Source of the DNA: Rutidosis leptorrhynchoides
Taxonomy: Eukaryota > Streptophyta > Magnoliopsida > Asterales > Asteraceae
Direction: 5' to 3'
Assembly: GCF_046630445.1 (NCBI RefSeq)
Contig: NC_092341.1
Coordinates: 9,517,501 to 9,581,500 of the forward strand
DNA length: 64,000 bases
Within the stretch, counting starts at the first letter, position 1. Every line of letters starts with the position of its first letter. A program made the translations under genes and the position numbers. Below the pieces are notes generated by a model. The model was not told the origin of the DNA. It was given only the letters and a program-made list of their open reading frames with translations, and searched no databases. Shown here piece after piece: positions 1 to 13,157 of this stretch.

Positions 1-1152
1 ACTCCAAAAGATTACAATTTAATTATAAGAATGATATCAGTAAATATGAGAGAATATGAGTGCAAGAGGTAAGTCTTCAAATGCTCCATGGCTTGGCTTT
101 TATTGGAAAGAGAAATTTTCCTGGAGGCTATATGGCTCGCTGCACGGTCGACCGTGGTTCGATCGTGTGCCTCTGACATCTGATTCTTATGGCCGTTTTT
201 GTCCTTTGAAAATTGTCATTTTCCCTTGTTGAATAGCTGCAACTAAAGGCCAATTACTTCTGAAATTATCCCCATTACCCCTTTTGTTTTGGACATAAGC
301 ATGGAAGTTGACATGTCCATTAAAGAAGAAAGTCTTCAATCTTTGACCATTTGTCATTGATTACCTAAAGAGGTAATTGCAGAATTTTGTCTCATGACAA
401 ACCATTATCTTCCAAAAACTTCATCAACCTTTCTTAATTGCTTGTCAGCTTGCTAATGGAAGTATATTGCCTTTTGGAACATTGTTACAACTTAAATGAA
501 CTAGTTTGAATCTAGTTTGAACATAATGATTCTTATTATAACTTGACTAGACTTGAACTAATTACATTCTTATACAAATAATGATACATAGAACTAATGG
601 GATAGCAACTCTTTAATTGGGACTTTAATGACCATTATTAGTATGTTTAAATGGCATTATGCATTAGGATAAAGAGATATAACACTTGAGTGTTTTAGTC
701 TAAATCAAGCTTAAATTGTCATTAAGATGTCATTAGGTGTGATTAGCAAAAATTAACATCTTTTGGTTCAAAGCTCTTTTGAGATCAAAAAGGGCAACTA
801 TTATAAGTGTGTTTAAAAAGGTTTTATAAATTATAGATGCCTCAAAGTGGTCTATCTTAAAGTGGATGATTTTGGTAATAGAGAAAACTGCGGTCGGGCT
901 GCGGTCAACCGTGATGGTAGCCGTAGATTGACAGTTTTAAACAAACTTGAATTCGTTGGTACATGACACACACGGTCAGCATCACGGTCGACAGTGGTTC
1001 AACCGCATATCATTTTTACTTATACATTGGTCTTGTGCTAGAGATAGTTTAGGCTCATGAACTCATGTTGACTTGCATATGATTAACCACTGTGTCATCA
1101 TCAAAACCGAGTGATTAACTTTTGAATATTATGATTGGAATCTTAACCAACA
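1..1152 (-). mobile_element. Element W (Sirevirus) 3' LTR, truncated by window edge
   Basis: Near-identical to 58850-59993, the other LTR of the same element. It ends (plus-strand view) in ...AACCAACA, so read on the minus strand it begins TGTTGG. The first ~480 bases of the LTR lie left of the window. A polypurine tract follows directly at 1153, as expected for the 3' LTR of a minus-strand element. It carries the palindrome CACGGTCGACCGTG at 143-156 and a decayed copy at 983-996. The TATA-like site of the partner LTR (TATAAAAG on minus) reads AATAAAAG here, so this copy may be the weaker promoter. Confidence 0.9.
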
Positions 1153-1175
1153 TTCTCCCCCTTTTTGATGATGAC
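1153..1175 (-). other. W polypurine tract next to 3' LTR
   Basis: On the minus strand this reads as A and G runs (AAAAAGGGGGAGAA) ending exactly where the 3' LTR begins. This is the plus-strand primer site of a copia element. Three more G-rich tracts of the same kind lie further inside W at 11407-11530, beyond inserted element T. Confidence 0.85.
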
Positions 1176-2003
1176 AAACATGAGTAAGTGTTTTAACTAT
1201 GTAAGTCGACATAAGTGTTAACATCACTGACCATTGTGACGACCCGGGAATTTCTGACCAGATTTAAACCTAATCTTTATATGTTTCAGATACGATAAGC
1301 AAAGTCTGTAATGTTGAGTCTCAAAAATTTTAAACTGTTTTCATACAATCAAATTAACTTCGACCATTTTCGACGATTCACGAACTATTACATATAAATA
1401 AATAAATACATATATATTTAAATATATAAATATATAATACTTTGAAATATAGTTGATTTAATATATGATTTAAATTATAAATTTGAGATTTTTCTGAAGA
1501 CTTTTATCCGCCACTGATTTATCAAGAGGAGCACAATACACCCTCCCTAATTAAATTGTTGGCAGATAGGATCGAAAATTTAGAGACTCATTATTGGTTT
1601 CACACGTTTCATTATGATATCTATTATTATCTTATTATTTATATTTATATTATTTTATACAAACATTTTCATTTTGTTATTAAAAGTGAGAATGAATGAT
1701 ATAAAGGTAATGTATGTTTCATTTTCAAAACCTTCTTTACAGGCTGTTTTTTTTTATGATTAGAATTGATTGACATAAAGTGAAAATTAATAATGTAATA
1801 TTACATTTCTAATGGTCACAATTATAATCGCATATATATCTTGGTCGATTAGCATGAGGTTACTACCTTCTCATTTATATCACCACTTACAACCCACTTT
1901 CTCCAATTCTTTATTCCATAAATTTGAATTAAGATCACTATTCGATCAATGTGCATGTTTTGTTCACTACAACTATATATATATATACATAACATACATA
2001 CAG

Positions 2004-2112
<109 letters not shown>

Positions 2113-3551
2113 AATGCATATGTTTACATACTAGCCTATAAACCTTCCCTCACTCCAACACTCGTCACCCGTTTGTTGCAGTCGAAGATCATCACAAACG
2201 CCACACTCTAATTCATCAAAAACCACCACATGCTACAATCATCGATCACCATCTATACGTCCTAAACCATCCTCAAACAACCACCCACGTCCGCCACCAT
2301 AACCTACTCCATCACCTTTCACTACCACCTTGAACACTAAACCCATCACCACTTTATCATCACCTTCACTAACCCGACATAACCAACACCATTACATATG
2401 GCTGTTTACTTCTTTACAGTACAAGAAAATCGAACCCAAAATCACCCTATAACTATTCAGTACTTGTTAACTTGTTTCGGTTTAAACTAACAACAACCCA
2501 TTCAAAACCCACAAATCCATAACCACCTTCGATCATCATATTCTTTTTCTTTCTACCATCGACCACCAAGACACACCCGTACACAACCACATTCTACTCC
2601 TCACCATCTTCCTCATGAACCCGAACACCCCTTTGTGTCTGTTTTTCAGTCGACAACCAGTCCACCACTTTCACCATTAAACCACCGATGTCTACTGTTT
2701 CTTTTCCAAACCACCTTCATCACTCCACCAATCGTAAACCCTACCTCGTTATCTCTCTCTTCTAAAGCCATCATGAACCACCTTTCAAACCACCATTTTC
2801 ATTTCTGATTTCCTGTACAAGCAAGGCTGCTGTAACAACCGAAAACCATCATCTTGAATCACCTATGATCACCACCTCTCTACCTTCATGAAACCCACTT
2901 GTTTTCATTGAACCGAGACCAATACACCACCTACAATATTTTCAATCACCATCGCTATAGTTGTTCCTTTTCTTTTGCTCAACGAAGTTACCACTGCATC
3001 ATTAGTCTGTTTTTGTTTCGATCTTTAATCCAAATCACCATTTTCATCTACGAAAATGGCTAGTTATTACTTTGGTTGTTTAATTAATAGAAGGAGATGA
3101 TGACATAAAAGGTTGGTATATGTGGGACTATGGGGAAGATAAGTGGCCGACAAGTGAGTTGTAATATGATGAAATCTAATTGCTTAAATACATATATATT
3201 TAGTATAGGATCTGTTGTAAATAAAAAAAAACGATTACCTCATGCAAATCAACTAGTGGCTGCGTTTTTTATTTTTATTCAGTAGAGTTGTTAATGTTGT
3301 GATGATGAGAAATCCATGAACTGTTCGATAGAATCCTATGTTACAGTTCGATCATATAACTTGGCTCTTTAAGGAATTGGACCAGGCTCATTTAAATCAG
3401 ATAAATAGCAGGCCATCACCTTGAACTATTGGACCGTATAAGAGTTGTGCCATTGGGCTGAAATTATGTTGGGCCAAGGGTAGACTAAAACAGAAAACGG
3501 GTTAATTAAATTCGAGTCTTAGATTAAATCAGAAAGAGAACGTACAGTGGA

Positions 3552-3600
3552 ATGGTTTATGGAGTTATTGGGTTAGCGGGACATCGCGGGTTCAAACCCG
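3552..3600 (+). other. tRNA-like segment with B-box in T LTR
   Basis: GGTTCAAACCC at 3589-3599 matches a pol III B-box and can form a T-arm (CGGG/CCCG stem). A weak A-box-like stretch lies about 35 bases upstream. The same segment is in the 3' LTR (B-box at 10320-10330), so it predates insertion. A TTA-rich tail follows (3655-3716). It could be the head of an old SINE captured by the LTR. No complete tRNA cloverleaf is visible. Confidence 0.4.
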
Positions 3601-4665
3601 GACTTGGTCATTTTTTTAAAGGCTACTTATTTGAGGTAGATATCTATATATTTATTTATTATTATTATTATCTTATTATTATTATCATTACTATTATTAT
3701 TACTATTATTATTACAAATAAATATTATCTATATAAAAAGATATATATTCATTCATTTCATATATCATAACTAAATTAATATTACATACTAATTTTTTTA
3801 AATATAATGTTATTATCTATAAAAATATAAAATAGTTTTAATTAATCTAGTTATTACTATCACATATAAATTTTCAAGATAACAAGTATATTAATATTAA
3901 TAAATAAAGTTGTTTGAATATTATTACATGTTTTAATATATATAAATGATATAGGTTCGTGAATCCAAGGTCAACCCTACACTTGTTAAATGACGTCATA
4001 TGTATTTTTACTACAAAATACAGTATGGTGAGTTTCATTTGTTCCCTTTTTAATTGCTTTTGCAATATATATTTTTGGGCTGAGAATACATGCGCTGCTT
4101 TTATAAATGTTTACGAAATAGACACAAGTACTTAAAAATATATTCTACGTTGAGTTGTACCACTGGCATACTTCCCTGTAGCTTGGTAACTACTATTTAT
4201 ATGTGGTATTGTAAACGCGAATCATGTTGATAGATCTATCGGGCCTGACAACCCCAACCGGACTGGACGACCAGTATTCAACGATTGCACAGTACTTCGT
4301 TTTGTAGGCTATACTTGGTACGGTGTAGTGAGATTTCATAATAAAGGGAATATGCGACGTTGATTAATAGTTAAGTATGGTTACCAAGTGCTCAACCACT
4401 TAGAATGCTTTACATACACTTGCGAGTGTATTATGTTTATGATTATGAAATCTTGTGGTCTATTAACATATTGAAATAATTGCTACGATAAACCTATGAA
4501 CTCACCAACCTTTTGATTGACACTTTTAAGCATGTTTATTCTCAGGTACGAATTAAGTCTTCCGCTGTGCATTTGCTCATTTTAAGGACATTACTTGGAG
4601 TCGATCATCGCAATGGGACCAAATGTTGATGACTTCGTCCAGGGGGATAAGGACGGGCTGTCACA

Positions 4666-4684
4666 GTTGGTATCAGAGCGGTGG
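4666..4684 (+). other. T primer binding site (initiator tRNA-Met)
   Basis: TGGTATCAGAGC at 4668-4679, complementary to the 3' end of plant initiator tRNA-Met, two bases after the 5' LTR. Confidence 0.88.
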
Positions 4685-5098
4685 TCTTAGCGAACCAGGT
4701 CTTGCGTTAGTGTGTCTAACTGATAGTTGCTTAGATGCATTAGTGAGTCTGGACTTCGACCGTGTCTGTATGTTAAAAGTTTTGCTTATCATTTCGTGTT
4801 GAAAATCATCTACTTATCATCCTTAGGAAATTAGCTGCTTATCATTCTTAGAGAATCACTTGCTTATCATTCTTAGTCTAGACATGTCTTATTGCCTCTA
4901 TTGCATAGACAGTGTATAGATAAATTCATATCCTAGCGTATCTGTTATTGTTACCTTTGCCTGACAGCTTCCGTAGGTTCCTCCGTAACTTATCGGATTT
5001 TAGTATTATATATGCATATGTAAATTATGTATTGCAGGGTACTAATCTACATCATATAATCTAATTCTTATCAAAAATCTTTCATCTGATCGTACGAG

Positions 5099-5623
5099 AT
5101 GTATTCCTCCACCAGTTCGCATTCCTAGGATTCCGACAGATATTCCGACATGGATGTTCACTCCAGCTCCAAAAGCAGCGTCACCAGAATGAATCAATCA
5201 ATTAGCCATCCCCAATTCATCTGATGGGTTCGTAGTCTACTTAATTATTGGAGACAAGAAGAAGGTGATCCCTTCCATCCACCACATTGCCCTCTTGGCG
5301 AAAAACCTGAAGCACTTACCGGTGAACCTATCCGAAACACCATTTTCATCCTCATTTTCCGAATATATCATCACGATTATCTTCTATCTATAATTCTAAA
5401 CCTTATTCATCCGCTCGTTCTGACCGACAATCATCCCGGAGTAATAGAAGAAGTCAACGAGCTTCGCGTTCGAGTAGTGGCTTTGGAGAATATGATGCAA
5501 AACTTACCAGCTCCAGCAGCATCACCGGAACTAACAGTACCATCAGTAACAATACGAGTACCACCAACAACCCAAGTTTCAATATCACATGCCTCAACAT
5601 TTCATTCTGTACCTCGAGCATAA
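5099..5623 (+). pseudogene. Degraded leader/gag-N-terminal-like ORF of T
   Basis: One reading frame of 174 codons runs from ATG 5099 to TAA 5621-5623, broken only by TAG at 5126 and TGA at 5222. The encoded text starts serine-rich, continues with a proline/glycine segment around codons 57-75, a hydrophobic stretch, and a short coiled-coil-like piece (EVNELRVRVVALENMM). I recognise it only as a segment common in Tekay-like internal regions of Asteraceae. No capsid, zinc-knuckle or enzyme motif follows. Function unknown, and with two stops it is probably dead in this copy. Confidence 0.5.
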
Positions 5624-8020
5624 TCATCGTTCTACCTATCGTTCTATCTACTTTATCTTCGTTCTACATATCGTTCTACATCGATTAACTTCGCTCGACA
5701 TGGCAATTATGTAATTTCTAAAGTTTTAGAGATTATGTAATCTAGTATTAACGATAAATCAAATGAGTTTAATATTTTATTGACTCATTAAATCCATGAT
5801 TATATCTGAAGAAAATATATATGTATATATATATATTTTTTCATAAAGATTGTAATTAAAATTTCTTTCGTACAAACTGTTAATGGTGAAAATATTTTAA
5901 CGGGTAGGTAATACCCGAGGAATATTTAGATTTCACAGTAATAAGTTACATTGTACATTCTTCGAATCTGATTCAACAGTCATTTAGGGACAACCACCGA
6001 TATACGTATCCGTTCACCGCAGAATAATCATTTTCATTCAATTTCATATTTGGATTTTGACTTATCAGAATCCGACAAGTGGCATAAGGAAGAAAACATT
6101 GCACAAAATAAAATTTGTTAGAAACAAACAAATTAACTATGAAAAATGTTGTTAAGAATCTACGCTAACTGTTCCTAGCTAATTGTTCCTAGCTAACTGA
6201 TTACATTTTATTTATCGCAATTTATTTATCGCAATTTACATTCTCGCAATTTTACTTATCGTCATTTACTTTACGCACTTTATTTATCGTCATTTAATTT
6301 CTGTTATTTATTTTTACGCACTTTAAATATCGGGACACGTATACAAGGTTTTGACATATCATATCGACGCATCTATATATATTATTTTGAATAACCATAG
6401 ACACTCTATATGCAGTAATGCGGGAGTTAGCTATACAGGGTTGAGGTTGATTCTACAATAATATATATACTTTGAGTTGTGATCGAGTCTGAGACATGTA
6501 CACGGGCCACGATACGTATTAATTAATTTGAATATTATATATTAAACTATATATGAATTAATGGACTGTCAACTGTGGACTAATAACATTGGACAATTAA
6601 AATGAATTAAAATATTGATTATAACATATGAAACTAAACAATTCTTCAAGTTTGCCACTTGATTTCATCTTAAACCTCATTTGTATCTTGACAATTCCAA
6701 TTTGAGTTCAAACCTTTCATAATTCTTGAAAACACCTCAATCTAGAGAATGAACCAACTGCATCTCATCTACGGAAGGAAAGATTTATGCATATAGTTAT
6801 GCATCTGAAAAACTCTCAGAAACTGAGTAAACGTTTAACATGTAGCTGTGCTAATTCCTTTAGTGTTATTATTACCCAAAATAACTTTATAGTTCTTCTT
6901 CAAAATAGCCAATTTTGTCACAGCTCCAGCAAGTCAACTTCGACTTTTCATTCAAAACAACCTTATTATAACCTTGATATACATGCGTGCTCATTTATTG
7001 TTACCAGAAAACCCTTTTATATTCCACCATACTACCATCAGCGTTTAATCATCTAAAAACCTTCAATATTCTTGAAAACCCTCAGTTTGATAACCAATGA
7101 TTCTGACCCGTTAACTTTGAAAATGCTGACGAAGCAGCATGTTGTAGATGGTCTTAATGGCCAAAAGTATGATAAAGAATGGAGTGTTGGGAACGCTCGA
7201 TAGAAAATTTGGTACTGAAAAGTGGATTGAGCTAATCATGAAAGAGACCAAGGACAAATACGAGGACCAAATCCTATATTCAAAGAATCCAGGTAATTCT
7301 GGATCTGATGAAATCTTTAGAGAATATCTTGCTCCGAAGTCATGTTAAAATCTTGCGGAAAATTTTTCTTCATCAACTTTCGAACTTAGAAATTCCAAAA
7401 TATCATCATAAATATCTTCGATATTTCTGAGGATATTTTCATAAATATTCTTGTCCGAATTTATCTATCTCTTCGTGTTTTCTGTATTCCATTATATTGG
7501 AAACTTCTGTAAAATCTAAAGTATCAATTATGAATGGATTGTGGAGAAGTGTTGGGAATTGAAGCATGAGTTAGTATAATATAATGACGTCAGGCCAACG
7601 TGATTATATTACAGTAAGTCATGCTAAATTTCTAATGTAACGTAGTGATGGTTCACAGATCTTACCCTCATCATGTGCCATGTTACACGACTCTTTCATT
7701 CTACTTAATCTTTAAGCATATCACAAAAATATTTCCTTGATATTTCTGTTCTTCCGTAATTCCAACAATTTGTTAATGAATCGTGCTATTTCATTTTCTT
7801 GCTGATTAGAAGATTTCCTTAAATTCGTTGAATTCCGGAAATCCACCATGACCACGTCAAAAGTTAAGACGAAACTTTTCACTCTTTTATGATAGCTTCA
7901 CTCGTACGCTTCAAATGATCAAATCGTTTTTTCTATATTAATCGAAAATGATAAAACACTATTTAACAACTCATATTCGTCATGAAAACATTTTTATTGT
8001 TAGCCATGACGACCTCACTC
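5624..8020 (+). other. T internal region without recognisable coding sequence
   Basis: Repeats of TTTATCGCAA/TTTATCGTCA type lie around 6200-6310. A 66-codon open stretch at 7148-7348 is the longest frame, but neighbouring frames carry related text with stops, so it looks like a relic. I see no gag, protease, reverse transcriptase or integrase motifs on either strand. Confidence 0.6.
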
Positions 8021-8057
8021 AAATTTCGGGGACGAAATTTCTTTAACGGGTAGGTAC
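8021..8057 (+). other. T hairpin and polypurine tract
   Basis: Eight-base arms AAATTTCG / CGAAATTT enclose GGGA (8021-8040). CTTTAACGGGTAGGTAC then runs to the 3' LTR at 8058. The corresponding region in X (17469-17506) has the same layout. Confidence 0.75.
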
Positions 8058-11000
8058 TGTGACGACCAGGGAATTTCCGACCAGATTTAAACCTAATCTT
8101 TATATGTTTCAGATACGATAAGCAAAGTCTGTAATGTTGAGTCTCAAAAATTTTAAACTGTTTTCATACAATCAAATTAACTTCGACCATTTTCGACGAT
8201 TCACGAACTATTACATATAAATAAATAAATACATATATATTAAAATATATAAATATATAATACTTTGAAATATAGTTGATTTAATATATGATTTAAATTA
8301 TAAATTTGAGATTTTTTCGAAGACTTTTATCCGCCACTGATTTATCAAGAGGAGCACAATACACCCTCCCTAATTAAATTGTTGGCAGATAGGATCGAAA
8401 ATTTAGAGACTCATTATTGGTTTCACACGTTTCATTATGATATCTATTATTATCTTATTATTTATATTTATATTATTTTATACAAACATTTTCATTTTGT
8501 TATTAAAAGTGAGAATGAATGATATAAAGGTAATGTATGTTTCATTTTCAAAACCTTCTTTACAGGCTGTTTTTTTTTATGATTAGAATTGATTGACATA
8601 AAGTGAAAATTAATAATGTAATATTACATTTCTAATGGTCACAATTATAACTGCATATATATCTTGGTCGATTAGCATGAGGTATACTACCTTCTCATTT
8701 ATATCACCACTTACAACCCACTTTCTCCAATTCTTTATTCCATAAATTTGAATTAAGATCACTATTCGATCAATGTGCATGTTTTGTTCACTACATCTAT
8801 ATATATATACATAACATACATACAGTTATATATATATATGATAATACATATGTTTACATACTAGCCTATAAACCTTCCCTCACTCCAACACTCGTCACCC
8901 GTTTGTTGCAGTCGAAGATCATCACAAATGCCACACTCTAATTCATCAAAAACTACCACATGCTACAATCATCGGTCACCATCTATACGTCCTAAACCAT
9001 CCTCAAACAACCACCCACGTCCGCCACCATAACCTACTCCATCACCTTTCACTACCACCTTGAACACTAAACCCATCACCACTTTATCATCACCTTCACT
9101 AACCCGACATAACCAACACCATTACATATGGCTGTTTACTTCTTTACGGTACAAGAAAATCGAACCCAAAATCACCCTATAACTATTCAGTACTTGTTAA
9201 CTTGTTTCGGTTTAAACTAACAACAACCCATTCAAAACCCACAAATCCATAACCACCTTCGATCATCATATTCTTTTTCTTTCTACCATCGACCACCAAG
9301 ACACACCCGTACACAACCACCTTCTACTCCTCACCATCTTCCTCATGAACCCGAACACCCCTTTGTGTCTGTTTTTCAGTTGATAACCAGTCCACCACTT
9401 TCACCATTAAACCACCGAGGTCTACTGTTTCTTTTCCAAACCACCTTCATCACTCCACCAATCGTAAACCCTACCTCGTTATCTCTCTCTTCTAAAGCCA
9501 TCATGAACCACCTTTCAAACCACCATTTTCATTTCTGATTTCCTGTGCAAGCAAGGCTACTGTAACAACCGAAAACCATCATCTTGAATCACCTATGATC
9601 ACCACCTCTCTACCTTCATGAAACCCACTTGTTTTCATTGAACCGAGACCAATACACCACCTACAATATTTTCAATCACCATCGCTATAGTTGTTCCTTT
9701 TCTTTTGCTCAACGAAGTTACCACTGCATCATTAGTCTGTTGTTGTTTCGATCTTTAATCCAAATCACCATTTTCATCTACGAAAATGGCTAGTTATTAC
9801 TTTGGTTGTTTAATTAATAGAAGGAGATGATGACATAAAAGGTTGGTATATGTGGGACTATGGGGAAGATAAGTGGCCGACAAGTGAGTTGTAATATGAT
9901 GAAATCTAATTGCTTAAATACATATATATTTAGTATAGGATCTGTTGTAAATAAAAAAAAAACGATTACCTCATGCAAATCAACTAGTGGCTGCGTTTTT
10001 TATTTTTATTCAGTGGATTTGTTAATGTTGTGATGATGAGAAATCCATGAACTGTTCGACAGAATCCTATGTTACAGTTCGATCGTATAACTTGGCTCTT
10101 TAAGGAATTGGACCAGGCTCATTTAAATCAGATAAATAGCAGGCCATCACCTTGAACTATTGGACCGTATAAGAGTTGTGCCATTGGGCTGAAATTATGT
10201 TGGGCCAAGGGTAGACTAAAACAGAAAACGGGTTAATTAAATTCGAGTCTTAGATTAAATCAGAAAGAGAACGTATAGTGGAATGGTTTATGGAGTTATT
10301 GGGTTAGCGGGACATCGCGGGTTCAAACCCGGACTTGGTCATTTTTTTAAAGGCTACTTATTTGAGGTAGATATCTATATATTTATTTATTATTATTATT
10401 ATCTTATTATTATTATCATTACTATTATTATTACTATTATTATTACAAATAAATATTATCTATATAAAAAGATATATATTCATTCATTTCATATATCATA
10501 ACTAAATTAATATTACATACTAATTTTTTTAAATATAATGTTATTATCTATAAAAATATAAAATAGTTTTAATTAATCTAGTTATTACTATCACATATAA
10601 ATTTTCAAGATAACAAGTATATTAATATTAATAAATAAAGTTATTTGAATATTATTACATGTTTTAATATATATAAATGATATAGGTTCGTGAATCCAAG
10701 GTCAACCCTACACTTGTTAAATGACGTCATATGTATTTTTACTACAAAATACAGTATGGTGAGTTTCATTTGTTCCCTTTTTAATTGCTTTTGCAATATA
10801 TATTTTTGGGCTGAGAATACATGCGCTGCTTTTATAAATGTTTACGAAATAGACACAAGTACTTAAAAATATATTCTACGTTGAGTTGTACCACTGACAT
10901 ACTTCCCTGTAGCTTGGTAACTACTATTTACATGTGGTATTGTAAACGCGAATCCTATTGATAGATCTATCGGGCCTGACAACCCCAACCGGACTGGACG

Positions 11001-11396
11001 ACCAGTATTCAACGGTTGAACAATACTTTGTTTTGTAGGCTATACTTGGTACGGTTTAGTGAGATTTTATAATAAAGGGAATATGCGACGTTGATTAATA
11101 GTTAAGTATGATTACCAAGTGCTCAACCACTTAGAATGCTTTACATACACTTGCGAGTGTATTATGTTTATGATTATGAAATCTTGTGGTCTATTAACAT
11201 ATTAAAATAATTGTTACGATAAACCTATGAACTCACTAACCTTTTGGTTGACACTTTTAAGCATGTTTATTCTCAGGTACGAATTAAATCTTCCACTGTG
11301 CATTTGCTCATTTTAAGGACATTACTTGGAGTCGATCATCACAATGGGACCAAATGTTGTTGACTTCGTCCAGGGGGATAAGGACGGGCTGTCACA
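8058..11396 (+). repeat. T 3' LTR (3339 bp)
   Basis: Direct repeat of 1235-4665 ending GGGCTGTCACA. Short TA tract (8827-8839). The TSD ACCAT follows at 11397-11401. Confidence 0.92.
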
Positions 11397-11401
11397 ACCA
11401 T

Positions 11402-11657
11402 ACACTTTCTCCCCCTTTTGTCGAAGCAAAAAGGTTAGTCCCACTTGGAACTAAGCACACCCTAGAGTAATGCTCCCCCTTAAATCGTACACACTTATTA
11501 ATTGTTCTTGCTTAAAAATGGCTCCCCCTCGAACCAATAGTAGACATAAAGAGTAACAACATAATAAGTATAGCAAGTGCATTACAATAATTAATACATA
11601 ACAGGCTTCAATCTTAGGACAAGCGTTGTATCTACCCTCCCTTATTCTTATCCAACA
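11402..11657 (-). other. W 3' internal region with additional polypurine tracts
   Basis: Pyrimidine runs on the plus strand at 11407-11420, 11472-11481 and 11520-11530 are G-rich tracts in W's sense. With 1153-1175 this makes four. Several polypurine tracts before the 3' LTR are a known Sirevirus trait. Confidence 0.7.
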
Positions 11658-12478
11658 TTAATTGTTTTTAAGGATAAATGATGTTGGTGCTAAATGCATT
11701 GGAGTTGTTGAGCTTTCATTGTCGGAAGAGAAAACAATTACCGGATGAGCTACCCAATAGGTAAGAGGAATTGTTGACACGGGTTGAGGGATATGAGAGG
11801 CATTGATGGCATCAACAAATCGGAAAAGTCGATTAAGATGGTTTGAATACGGAAGTGGGCGAGATCCTAGTTCTCGAAGATAACCCATTCGTTGAATAGT
11901 GAGATAAGCTAGATTTATAGGTTCATGAGTAAGAAGAGACCACATGACAACAACTTCGATTCCGGAAATGTGAGTAGCGGTAGGTTCCCGACAATAGACA
12001 TTGTTCCGAATGACATTTAGAATGAGTTGAAGATCATGGCTGATTTCGTCATCTCGAATGCGAAGCCGTCGGTTGAAGTTTCGTGGTACTCCCGAAGTGG
12101 TGATGATATCTAAGATGGGTTGCAATGGAAATGTAGGGTTAAGTGATCTTAAATCGGTTGACGGAGTATAGAAGGAACGTCCATTGGAAGGAATGGCCAT
12201 GACGGTTGCAAATTGTTCAAAAGACCAAGTGTAAGGTGTATCGAAAAGTTGAAATGCAACTTGGTCGGGATTTGAAACATCAAGATTGCGTAGAATTCCC
12301 TAATTAACATTGGATAAATGGTTTCAGCAAGCTCAAGGAACGAGAAGCAATTGTTATGGGTGAAAAGTTGAGTTAGTTTGGGAAATTCATTATGATGAAC
12401 AACACGCTCCTCATGAAGTGTTCTAGTCTCCATGTGTTGCCTATTGTTCGTAATACGTTGATTTCTCGTGTTGGTCAT
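11658..12478 (-). pseudogene. W 3' ORF (Sirevirus env-like / plant transposon-protein-like), frameshifted
   Basis: Downstream of RNase H and before the 3' LTR, where Sireviruses carry an extra ORF. ATG at 12478 (product begins MTNTRNQ). The reading continues into a second frame ending at 11658, the switch lying near 12305 just after an IREFYA motif. Total about 270 codons. A Y-P-x-L-x-x-E-F-Y-A motif of this type recurs in plant retrotransposon 3' ORFs annotated as putative plant transposon protein. I see no signal peptide or clear membrane span, so an envelope role is not supported by this copy. One frameshift makes it inactive here. Confidence 0.6.
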
Positions 12479-13157
12479 TTCCTATAAAAATCACAATTTT
12501 AGCAAAATAATCAAGTTTATAAGTTTGAAAAACTATATGCTAAACATGTGTAGATTAGTCCTTGTCTAGACTCATTTTGAAAACTATGAATTTGAATTTA
12601 AATTGTACTATTTTTCTTTTGAAAATTTAGACAAGTTTTATCATTTTGTTCTATGTTTGCCAAGAGTAGATACTAGTCATGAGATTTACAAGTATCATAA
12701 TGATTTGTTTAAACATATGTGTGTGTGCATGAGTGAGTTCAAAGATTTAAAACATATATGAGTTTTTATGCAAGAAATCACTATTATGACTCATTTGATA
12801 AGAAAGGCCTTCTAAAACAATTTTACTCATATATTTTAAGAAAATGCAAGAAACAAGTGTTCCTATTAGTTTGGAAAGACTAAAATATAATCAATTTAGT
12901 AAAATTGAAAGTAAGATTTTGGATGCTTACCTTAAAGAGAATTGAAAGAATATGGATCACTTTTTGAAAAGTACTCGAAGGTAGGACGAAAGTAAATCTG
13001 AAAATCCAGTGGTTGGGGTTTAAAGAAGAGATGTGGTTGGTGGAAAAGTTGTTTGAATATTAAAGGAGTTACATAAAAGACAAAGAAATTCGTCAGACAT
13101 CAGGCGGCTTTCAACACGGCCGACCATGATTCGACCGTGCGTGATCAGGATAGGATT
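12479..13157 (-). other. W spacer between RNase H and 3' ORF
   Basis: No coding signal. Contains at 13115-13139 a relative of the LTR palindrome module (CACGGCCGACCATG followed by a second half-site ending GACCGTG), matching the pair at 58984-59008 in the LTR. Confidence 0.55.

Noticed and set aside
3575..3610. Complete tRNA gene
   Set aside because: Only a T-arm/B-box is present; no acceptor stem or anticodon arm can be drawn.
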